DNA of 29,471 nucleotides from contig CACXGR010000179.1 in the NCBI GenBank assembly GCA_902767235.1, forward strand, positions 1-29,471, read 5' to 3'. How positions within the stretch are numbered: the stretch's first letter is position 1; each line of letters begins with the position of its first letter. Of this stretch, positions 23,731 to 29,471 are shown piece by piece. Under the pieces are notes generated by a model. The model saw only the letters and a list, made by a program, of their open reading frames with translations, made no database searches and was not told the origin of the DNA. The stretch comes from an uncultured Lachnospiraceae bacterium. Lineage in GTDB: Bacteria > Bacillota > Clostridia > Lachnospirales > Lachnospiraceae. The translations under genes were made by a program, and so were the position numbers.

Positions 23731-26103
23731 ATGAAGAAATCGGACAAGAAAATAATACATACAGCTGCGCTGACCGGCGCTCTGATCCTGACACTGGCGG
23801 CATGGATCCTGGCTTTTCTTGCGATCTGGGTATTTATGACCTGGCGCGGCCTCAGGATGGATGAGATCATGTTCCAGCTCAGGGCCCCGCTGGAAGGGAC
23901 CGGAGACGGGATCATTATCAGGGGTGTACTGAGCAGCGTACTGCCGGCGCTCCTTATAACGGCAGCCGTCGGCGCCGCATACTATTTTGGCCAAAAGAGA
24001 GAAAAAGGGAATATCGTGCTGGCATGCAGCACCGTTATTTCTGTCGCTGTGATCGCGGCTTCCCTTTCCCAGACATGGAAACGGCTGGACCTGCAGGAAT
24101 ACTTCCGGAACCAGGCTGACGAGTCGACCTTTATCGAGGACAACTATGTCGATCCGGCCAAAGTGTCGGTCACCTTTCCCGGGAAGAAACGAAATCTGAT
24201 CTACATTTACCTGGAATCCATGGAGATGACGTTTGCGGATACGCTCTCGGGCGGTGCATTCAATTACAACGTCATACCGGAGCTCACAGAGCTCTCCGCT
24301 GAAGGTGAGTGCTTTGACGGCGGTAAAGGAACGCTGAACGGGGGACGTGTGCTTCCCGGCACCACTTTCACCATGGGCGGCATGTTTGCCCAGTCGGCGG
24401 GGCTTCCCCTCAAGATCGATCTCGGAGAGGATTTCGCGGACAAAAGGGGAACCTTCAATAAGATGAACACCCAGGACGCTTTCTTCGAAAAGGTGACGTC
24501 CCTGGGGGACATCCTTCAAAAAGAAGGATATAACAACGTGCTCATGCTGGGATCCAATGCCACCTTCGGCGGGAGAAGGCTCTACTTTTCCACCCACGGG
24601 GATTATAAGATCGATGATTACAACTGGGCCGTGGAAGAGGGGATCATTCCTCCGGACTACTATGTGTTCTGGGGCATGGAAGACGAGAAACTGTTTGATG
24701 CAGCCAGAGATGAACTCTCGCAGCTGGCGGAGAGCGGAGAGCCCTTTAACCTGACCATGCTGACAGTCGACACTCACTTTGAAGACGGGTATACGTGCCG
24801 TCTCTGCAGAGATCAGTATCCGGGCAACGATTATGCCAATGTCATGGCCTGTTCCAGCAGACAGGTGACGGAATTTGTCAGATGGATACAGCAGCAGGAC
24901 TTTTATGAGAACACGACGATCGTTCTCTGCGGAGACCATACGACCATGGACAGCGACTTCTGCAAAAATGTTCCGGACACCTATCAGCGAAAAGTATACA
25001 CAAACATCATAAACGCAGCGGCCTCCTGTGAAGATCCTGCCGCTTACAGAGATTACACGACGCTGGATCTGTTCCCCACGACACTGGCCGCACTGGGCTG
25101 CGGGATCGAGGGAAACCGGCTGGGACTGGGCACCAATCTCTATTCCTCTGAGAAGACACTGGCGGAGAAATACGGATTTGATGAGACATTTTCAGAGATG
25201 GAGAAGAAATCCGGCTTTATGATCGAGCTGGCGGATATCGACATCTATGACAAGGAACTTCTGCAGGCGCAGGGCAAGCTGCCCAAAGCGGTGATCACCA
25301 TGACGGGCATGGATCCCGGGCGTGAATCGATGTCCTTTATGGTCTCGGATATTGAAAATATCCCGGAGGAATACCAGAAAGTGGAACTCAGAGCCGGGGA
25401 CAGAGACGGCAAAGGCAGCGTGACAATCCGGGCGCAGGAGACGGAAGAGGGCATATACATGGCGGAAGCGGATCTTTCCAGCTTCCAATATAAAAACGCC
25501 TCGTTGACCGCGGTGGTCACCGGAAAGAGCGGCCGGCTATACGACGCAGCTACGATGACCGGGGATCTGACGCTCAAACAGACGGACATCTACAGCTATC
25601 TGGATGCGCTGATCGATAATCCGCAGTATACGGTCCTGATCGCACTCAGAGATGACGGATCCCATTCCCTGAACAGGGAGATCTGTGACCGGCTTAAGAA
25701 ACTGGGACTGAAAAAAGAGATCCCGGGCCACTACAGATGGAGCTATTACGCAGTCGTATCGCCGGAGGGCGTGACAGAGGAGCTGAGCGAAAAGGAACTG
25801 AGCTGCACCGGAACGCTCGCGGACGGCGCGGACTATTCGATGATCAGTCAGGGCGGCCTGAGCGGTGCAGGCGGAGGGGCCGGACGGTATTTGAGAGCCT
25901 CCGTCAAGATCCGGGGCGTGGAATATGCTGTCAATCGGATCGGTCTTAATTTTGTCGTCTATGACACGGAAAACAGCTGTGTCGTGGACAGCTGTGAGTT
26001 TAATACTTATATGGGACTGGACCCCAAACGGATCGACGTGGCGGATCTGGAGCGGGAGGCAGAAAATGAACAGGAGCAGATGAATATCGGGACGGATCAA
26101 TAA
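23731..26103 (+). CDS. Membrane phosphoglycerol transferase-like protein (OpgB/LTA synthase family) with C-terminal beta-rich module
   Basis: This 790-residue protein has three N-terminal transmembrane helices (about 11-37, 65-86, 93-114) and an extracellular sulfatase-fold domain (about 153-500). Metal/active-site elements are visible: YIYLESMEMTF (Glu162), the Thr-centred GTTFTMGGMFAQSAG, which aligns best with OpgB (MdoB) so that Thr214 is the likely nucleophile, TVDTH (Asp347, His349) and CGDHTTM (Asp402, His403). Such enzymes move glycerol phosphate from phosphatidylglycerol onto acceptors (lipoteichoic acid or glucans); the acceptor here is unknown. Residues about 515-765 are extra for the family and resemble a FAM3/ILEI-type module. 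GGAG at 23722-23725 supports ATG 23731. The gene has its own promoter and precedes a secreted lysozyme, which fits an envelope role. Confidence 0.85.
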   Translation: MKKSDKKIIHTAALTGALILTLAAWILAFLAIWVFMTWRGLRMDEIMFQLRAPLEGTGDGIIIRGVLSSVLPALLITAAVGAAYYFGQKREKGNIVLACSTVISVAVIAASLSQTWKRLDLQEYFRNQADESTFIEDNYVDPAKVSVTFPGKKRNLIYIYLESMEMTFADTLSGGAFNYNVIPELTELSAEGECFDGGKGTLNGGRVLPGTTFTMGGMFAQSAGLPLKIDLGEDFADKRGTFNKMNTQDAFFEKVTSLGDILQKEGYNNVLMLGSNATFGGRRLYFSTHGDYKIDDYNWAVEEGIIPPDYYVFWGMEDEKLFDAARDELSQLAESGEPFNLTMLTVDTHFEDGYTCRLCRDQYPGNDYANVMACSSRQVTEFVRWIQQQDFYENTTIVLCGDHTTMDSDFCKNVPDTYQRKVYTNIINAAASCEDPAAYRDYTTLDLFPTTLAALGCGIEGNRLGLGTNLYSSEKTLAEKYGFDETFSEMEKKSGFMIELADIDIYDKELLQAQGKLPKAVITMTGMDPGRESMSFMVSDIENIPEEYQKVELRAGDRDGKGSVTIRAQETEEGIYMAEADLSSFQYKNASLTAVVTGKSGRLYDAATMTGDLTLKQTDIYSYLDALIDNPQYTVLIALRDDGSHSLNREICDRLKKLGLKKEIPGHYRWSYYAVVSPEGVTEELSEKELSCTGTLADGADYSMISQGGLSGAGGGAGRYLRASVKIRGVEYAVNRIGLNFVVYDTENSCVVDSCEFNTYMGLDPKRIDVADLEREAENEQEQMNIGTDQ

Positions 26104-26165
26104 ATAAAATATTTATAAACTTTATTATAATTTTGAGAAATCATTTCAATCACGTTACATCTTCA

Positions 26166-26194
26166 TTGCAAGTTGGAAATCAACTATTTATAAT
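26166..26194 (+). promoter_or_regulatory. Strong sigma-A promoter for the lysozyme-like gene
   Basis: TTGCAA at 26166-26171, 17-base spacer, TATAAT at 26189-26194, in a strongly AT-rich 100-base region after the preceding gene. Predicted start near 26201, leaving a leader of about 70 bases that contains no clear structure. Confidence 0.75.
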
Positions 26195-26273
26195 TATTTC
26201 GATGTCTGCCTGAGGGCGGATATGGGATCATTTTAAGCGCGCAGCGATCGCCCGGATGAAGATGGAGAGTGTT

Positions 26274-27506
26274 ATGAAAAGAGGAGTCGTTTTACGTTTT
26301 ACCAAGTGTCTGCTGGTCTTTATGGCAGCTGTGTCGATGACAGCAGCCGCACTGGCACCGGCTTTGCCTGCCAGGGCTTCGGGGACGGAAGACGACGCCT
26401 TTTTTTACCTGACGGACACACTGGGATTCAACGCGGCAGCCGCATGCGGCATCATGGCGAATATACGGCATGAGTCCAATTTCCATCCCGGCGCGCTCAA
26501 TTCAGCGGGAAGTTACGGCCTGTGCCAGTGGACCGGAGGCCGGCGCTGGAGTCTCGAATCCTACTGTGACAACAACGGTTTTGACTATGAATCTCTCCAC
26601 GGACAGCTCTCCTTTCTGGCTTATGAGCTCAGGAACCATTATCCAAGTGTCTACAATCATCTGATGTCCGTCGACAATTCAGTCGACGGGGCATACAGCG
26701 CCGCCTATGAGTTTTGCTACAATTTTGAAAAGCCTGCGGACAGAAGCGGACAATCCGCGAGCAGAGGGCGCCTTGCTTCAGGCTCTTACTGGTCACGGTA
26801 TAAGATCTACGCCTATGACCAGTGGATCGATACGAACGAAGGGCGCATATATCACTACACGGACGGCACGCGCCATTACGGATGGCTGGATCTGGACGGC
26901 GACCGGTTCTATCTCGACCAGGACGGCCTGCTGAAGACCGGCTTGTTCTCCGCAGAAGGCGCGAGCTATTTTGGCGATGAGGACGGGGCCATTCAGTACG
27001 GCTGGCAGACGATCGGAGACAATACATACTATTTTGATGAAGAGACCGGCATCATGCAGGTCGGATGGATCGAAGACGAAGGCAAGATGTATTTCTTCGA
27101 TTCCAACGGCAGACTGGAGGTCATCAATTCTCTGAACGGAGAAACCGGCACGACGGACGCCGGCGTGAAAAACGATATCATTGAGAAAGAAGAGGATACA
27201 GAGACCGCACTGAGCGCACCGGCCGCGGATCCGATGCCGCTGGAGGACAAGCTCTCCGACGTCGCAAAGACGATCCAGGAGGCAGGGACCGATTCCAAGA
27301 ACACCGCCGCAGCGGTGGCAACGCCCGGACAGGAGACAGAGATGAAGCCGCAGGATCTGGCACCGAGCCAGGCGGCAGAGGGAAATACGATCGACGTCTC
27401 CAAGCTTGAAGTCGGCGATCAGAATGAGGAACAGGTCAAAATGGAAGAGACACAGGAACCGTCGGAGGGATCGGACCGTGTCGTATTTGAAGGCACGGAC
27501 AATTGA
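26274..27506 (+). CDS. Secreted phage-tail-type lysozyme with cell-wall-binding repeats
   Basis: The 410-residue protein has a signal peptide (basic MKRGVVLRFTK, hydrophobic 12-31, likely cleavage after ARA at about 36). Residues 40-185 match the phage tail lysozyme (Phage_lysozyme2) type: FYLTDTLGFNAAAACGIMANIRHESNF with candidate catalytic Glu67, then SAGSYGLCQWTGGRR. Residues 188-285 hold four to five choline-binding-like (CW_binding) repeats with GW...YYF spacing. Residues 286-410 form a Glu/Thr/Ala-rich, probably disordered tail without an LPXTG sorting signal. It probably cleaves peptidoglycan at the cell surface for growth, separation or competition. The start is ATG 26274, with GGAGAG at 26264-26269, rather than ATG 26256. 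No holin or phage genes adjoin it, so it looks like a cellular hydrolase. Confidence 0.87.
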   Translation: MKRGVVLRFTKCLLVFMAAVSMTAAALAPALPARASGTEDDAFFYLTDTLGFNAAAACGIMANIRHESNFHPGALNSAGSYGLCQWTGGRRWSLESYCDNNGFDYESLHGQLSFLAYELRNHYPSVYNHLMSVDNSVDGAYSAAYEFCYNFEKPADRSGQSASRGRLASGSYWSRYKIYAYDQWIDTNEGRIYHYTDGTRHYGWLDLDGDRFYLDQDGLLKTGLFSAEGASYFGDEDGAIQYGWQTIGDNTYYFDEETGIMQVGWIEDEGKMYFFDSNGRLEVINSLNGETGTTDAGVKNDIIEKEEDTETALSAPAADPMPLEDKLSDVAKTIQEAGTDSKNTAAAVATPGQETEMKPQDLAPSQAAEGNTIDVSKLEVGDQNEEQVKMEETQEPSEGSDRVVFEGTDN

Positions 27507-27512
27507 GATCGA

Positions 27513-27569
27513 AGGGCTGATGCCTGAGGGACGCAGAATGCGGACCTGCATGGCGTCAGCCCTGTTTTT
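27513..27569 (+). terminator. Terminator after the lysozyme gene
   Basis: AGGGCTGATGCC at 27513-27524 pairs with GGCGTCAGCCCT at 27552-27563 (one wobble), followed by TTTTT at 27565-27569. Confidence 0.85.
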
Positions 27570-27570
27570 A

Positions 27571-27579
27571 TGGTAAGAT
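27571..27579 (+). promoter_or_regulatory. Possible extended -10 promoter for the pyruvate-kinase-like gene
   Basis: TGG followed by TAAGAT at 27571-27579 is an extended -10 element right after the lysozyme terminator T-run. No good -35 is present. Its predicted start (about 27586) coincides with the first base of the leader hairpin. Confidence 0.4.
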
Positions 27580-27586
27580 GATATGG

Positions 27587-27640
27587 GCCGCAAAACGGTC
27601 CGGATCTGCTGCGGAAGTCGTACGCCGGATATTTTGCGGC
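27587..27640 (+). other. Structured 5' leader of the pyruvate-kinase-like gene
   Basis: GCCGCAAAA (27587-27595) is perfectly complementary to TTTTGCGGC (27632-27640), enclosing 36 bases that can form a smaller TCCG/CGGA stem. The right arm ends two bases before the GGAGG ribosome binding site (27643-27647). It does not match a riboswitch I know. Confidence 0.45.
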
Positions 27641-27655
27641 ACGGAGGAAGGCACA

Positions 27656-28714
27656 ATGAACAGACAGCTGGAAATATACGGCACGCTGGGACCGTCCTGC
27701 GCGGACCCCGCGATACTCAGACAGATGTTTGAGAAGGGGATCACAGGAATGAGACTGAACCTGTCCCACGGAACGCTCTCAGACAGCGAGGATCTGATCG
27801 CCGCCTTTCACAAGGCCTCGGCAGAAGTCTTCGGAAATGGAAAGAAGCCGTCTCTTCTGATCGATATGCAGGGGCCTGAGCTGCGGATCGGAACCGTTTC
27901 CGGCAAAAAAGTGCTGGGCGATGGAATGGAAGTCCGCCTCTGTCCCAAAGGATCCGGACAGACCGGCGCCGGCGCGATCCCTGTGCCCGGCGAGATCTTT
28001 GACAATTACAGGAATGGAATGATCCTCATGATCGACGACGGAAAGATCCGTCTGCGCGCAATGGAACAGGGAAGAGCGGCGGAAGGCCTGTGGATCAGGG
28101 CGAGCGTGCTGACAGGAGGCACACTCCTGAGCAGGAAGAGCATTGCGGTGGAGGGCATGACGATCACGGGGAGCACCCTCACGGAGCAGGATCTGTGGAA
28201 TCTGAGCAAAGCAAAATCCTACGGCGTGACAGATGTGATGCAGCCCTTTGTGCGCGGTGCCTTGGACCTCACGGCGGTGAGAAGCGCCATGCAGAAGGCG
28301 GGCGCCGGAAACTGCCGTCTCTTTGCCAAAATAGAGAACCGCCAGGGACTCGCAGCACTGGATGAGATCCTTAGCGGCGCGGATATGCTCGTGATCGCGC
28401 GCGGGGACCTGGGAAATGCGGTCCCGCTTTGGGAACTGCCGCGTGTTCAAAAAGAGATCGCCGGGAAGTGCCTGCGCCGGGACGTGCCCTTTATGGTGGT
28501 GACGCAGATGCTGGCCAGTATGGAGAAAGCGCCGATGCCTACCAGGGCGGAGGTGTCCGATATCTTCAATGCCGTGGCGGACGGCGCATCCGCTGTTATG
28601 ATCACCGGGGAGTCGGCGTCCGGCAGGTATCCTGTGGAGGCTTCGGACTATCTGGTCCGGACGGCGCAGGAGGCGCTGCGGTGGAAGAGCGGGGGATCCG
28701 GCCCCGGCCGGTGA
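27656..28714 (+). CDS. Short pyruvate-kinase-like protein without the C-terminal domain
   Basis: The 352-residue product aligns with pyruvate kinase (usually 470-590 residues) but stops after the A domain, lacking the C-terminal allosteric domain. Visible active-site elements: MRLNLSHG (Arg33, Asn35, Ser37), LLIDMQGPELRIG (Asp70, Glu75, Arg77), a B domain (about 78-170), FAKIENRQG (Lys225, Glu227), IARGDLG (Asp251), VVTQMLASME (Thr283) and ITGESASGRYPVEA. The usual DTKGPEIR reads DMQGPELR, so the Thr that helps bind K+ is Met71. Pyruvate kinase makes ATP and pyruvate from phosphoenolpyruvate; whether this form does so is uncertain. ATG 27656 is preferred over 27578 because of GGAGGAAGG at 27643-27651 and the family N-terminus. 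It is probably a paralog beside a full-length pyk elsewhere. Confidence 0.82.
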   Translation: MNRQLEIYGTLGPSCADPAILRQMFEKGITGMRLNLSHGTLSDSEDLIAAFHKASAEVFGNGKKPSLLIDMQGPELRIGTVSGKKVLGDGMEVRLCPKGSGQTGAGAIPVPGEIFDNYRNGMILMIDDGKIRLRAMEQGRAAEGLWIRASVLTGGTLLSRKSIAVEGMTITGSTLTEQDLWNLSKAKSYGVTDVMQPFVRGALDLTAVRSAMQKAGAGNCRLFAKIENRQGLAALDEILSGADMLVIARGDLGNAVPLWELPRVQKEIAGKCLRRDVPFMVVTQMLASMEKAPMPTRAEVSDIFNAVADGASAVMITGESASGRYPVEASDYLVRTAQEALRWKSGGSGPGR

Positions 28715-28735
28715 GCGCTGATGCGCGCTCTTTTT
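28713..28735 (+). terminator. Terminator overlapping the stop of the pyruvate-kinase-like gene
   Basis: GAGCGC at 28713-28718 pairs with GCGCTC at 28725-28730, followed by TTTTT at 28731-28735. The left arm includes the last two bases of the stop codon. The stem is only 6 bp but GC-rich. Confidence 0.65.
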
Positions 28736-28797
28736 CAGAGTATGATGACAATGTTGACAAGCCGGATCCGGCATCAGTTTCAGAAAAGAGGTAGACG

Positions 28798-29256
28798 ATG
28801 AGATGTCCTTATTGCGGAAAGGATGATACGAGGGTGATCGATTCAAGACCTGTTGAGGATAATAATTCGATCCGCAGACGCAGGATCTGTGATTCCTGCA
28901 GCAGGCGATTCACTACATATGAGAAGATCGAGACGATCCCCATGATGGTGACCAAGAAGGATAACAACCGGGAGGCTTATGACCGCTCCAAGATCGAAGG
29001 CGGAATACTCAGAGCCTGCCATAAGAGGCCGGTGAGCGCCGCGCAGATCAAGAAGACGGTGGATGAGATCGAAGCGGAGATCTTCGAGAGAGATGAGAAG
29101 GAGATATCCAGCAAACAGATCGGAGAGCTGGTCATGTCCAGGATCAATCGGCTCGATCCTGTCGCCTATGTGAGGTTTGCATCCGTGTACAGGGAATTCA
29201 AGGATGTCGAGACTTTTATGGAGGAGCTGCGCAAGGTCCTCAATTCCGAGGAGTAG
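28798..29256 (+). CDS. nrdR: Transcriptional repressor NrdR
   Basis: A 152-residue protein with the N-terminal zinc ribbon MRCPYCG ... RRRRICDSCSRRFTTYE (Cys3, Cys6, Cys31, Cys34) and an ATP-cone domain (about residues 49-140, from PMMVTKKDNNREAYDRSKI). NrdR senses ATP/dATP and represses ribonucleotide reductase genes by binding paired NrdR boxes. AAAGAGG at 28785-28791 precedes ATG 28798. No nrd genes or clear NrdR boxes are in the window. TTGACA at 28754-28759 has no matching -10, so its own promoter is not obvious and it may depend on read-through from the weak upstream terminator. Confidence 0.96.
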   Translation: MRCPYCGKDDTRVIDSRPVEDNNSIRRRRICDSCSRRFTTYEKIETIPMMVTKKDNNREAYDRSKIEGGILRACHKRPVSAAQIKKTVDEIEAEIFERDEKEISSKQIGELVMSRINRLDPVAYVRFASVYREFKDVETFMEELRKVLNSEE

Positions 29257-29317
29257 GCGCCGGGGCCGCGGGGCAGGAGATCGAAACACATCCGATATCT
29301 GATGTGAGAATTGTTTG

Positions 29318-29346
29318 TTGAAAAATAGAGCTCCGTAGTATAGAAT
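29318..29346 (+). promoter_or_regulatory. Sigma-A promoter for efp
   Basis: TTGAAA at 29318-29323 and TAGAAT at 29341-29346 with a 17-base spacer, 40 bases before the efp start. Confidence 0.75.
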
Positions 29347-29385
29347 AAATTAGTATTAGACGCGATTACATCAGGAGGTATCTTT

Positions 29386-29471
29386 ATGATTTCTGCAAGT
29401 GATTTCAGAAACGGCATTACGATTGAAAAGGACGGAAGCGTACTGGAGATCGTGGAATTCCAGCATGTTAA
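29386..29471 (+). CDS. efp: Elongation factor P, N-terminal part (3' end outside window)
   Basis: The first 28 residues, MISASDFRNGITIEKDGSVL followed by EIVEFQHV, are the start of the KOW-like N-terminal domain of EF-P. EF-P binds stalled ribosomes and speeds peptide-bond formation at polyproline stretches. AGGAGGT at 29373-29379 is 6 bases before ATG 29386. The gene runs off the right edge; the modified residue near position 32-34 lies outside the window. Confidence 0.93.
   Translation, partial: MISASDFRNGITIEKDGSVLEIVEFQHV

Noticed and set aside
23710..24939. 409-codon - strand frame opposite the sulfatase-fold gene, and similar long frames opposite pyruvate-kinase-like, ligA and histidine kinase genes
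   Set aside because: Each mirrors a well-supported + strand gene, lacks a ribosome binding site and motifs, and is best explained as a shadow.
28761..28772. Perfect 12-base palindrome GCCGGATCCGGC before nrdR
   Set aside because: It has no loop or T-run and does not resemble an NrdR box; GGATCC-like words are common throughout this window.
28754..28782. Perfect TTGACA upstream of nrdR
   Set aside because: The -10 position reads GTTTCA, so a sigma-A promoter is not supported.

Overview
The window looks like chromosomal DNA of a Gram-positive Clostridia, most likely a Lachnospiraceae-type gut anaerobe. The protein flavour (MecA-type adaptor, MetA acetyltransferase, WalJ, NrdR, a phage-type lysozyme with choline-binding-like repeats, a UPF0237/UPF0210 pair), strong AGGAGG-type ribosome binding sites, low-GC promoters set in moderately GC-rich genes, and a tRNA gene without encoded CCA all fit. 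Species cannot be read from the sequence. Nearly all genes are on the + strand; only citrate synthase is on the - strand. No insertion sequence, prophage block, CRISPR array or rRNA was seen. The only gene-poor stretch over 300 bases is 23379-23730, which holds a terminator, a tRNA-Gly gene with its promoter, a second terminator and a promoter.

Layout. 1-300: end of tsf with a terminator. 465-3888: tightly coupled mecA-rluF-ligA with overlapping stops and starts. 3910-4827: metA. 4895-7510: an unrecognised 871-residue protein built of roughly 134-residue repeats. 7693-8517: a coiled-coil protein with two tandem zinc ribbons behind a near-consensus promoter. 8696-9607: alpha/beta hydrolase. 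9778-11202: a PurF-like protein whose glutaminase active site is gone. 11274-12629 (-): citrate synthase, sharing a bidirectional terminator with the PurF-like gene and a divergent promoter region with a soluble hybrid histidine kinase (12858-14597).

14639-22253 is a long same-strand run with short gaps and no visible terminator: udp-cdd (pyrimidine salvage), a small membrane zinc-finger protein of anti-sigma type, polA-coaE-walJ (replication/repair and CoA), then the ACT-domain UPF0237 and UPF0210 pair. 22392-23378 is fructokinase. After the tRNA come two envelope genes: an OpgB/LTA-synthase-like sulfatase-fold transferase with an unusual C-terminal module, and a secreted lysozyme-like protein. 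The window ends with a short pyruvate-kinase-like paralog behind a structured leader, nrdR, and the start of efp.

Most of the window is housekeeping. The items most likely to be undescribed are the 134-residue-repeat protein, the glutaminase-dead PurF paralog, the short pyruvate kinase paralog with its leader hairpin, the double zinc-ribbon coiled-coil protein, the orphan anti-sigma-like gene before polA, and the FAM3/ILEI-like tail on the phosphoglycerol-transferase homolog. All calls are from reading sequence and remembered family features; no database search or computation was run.
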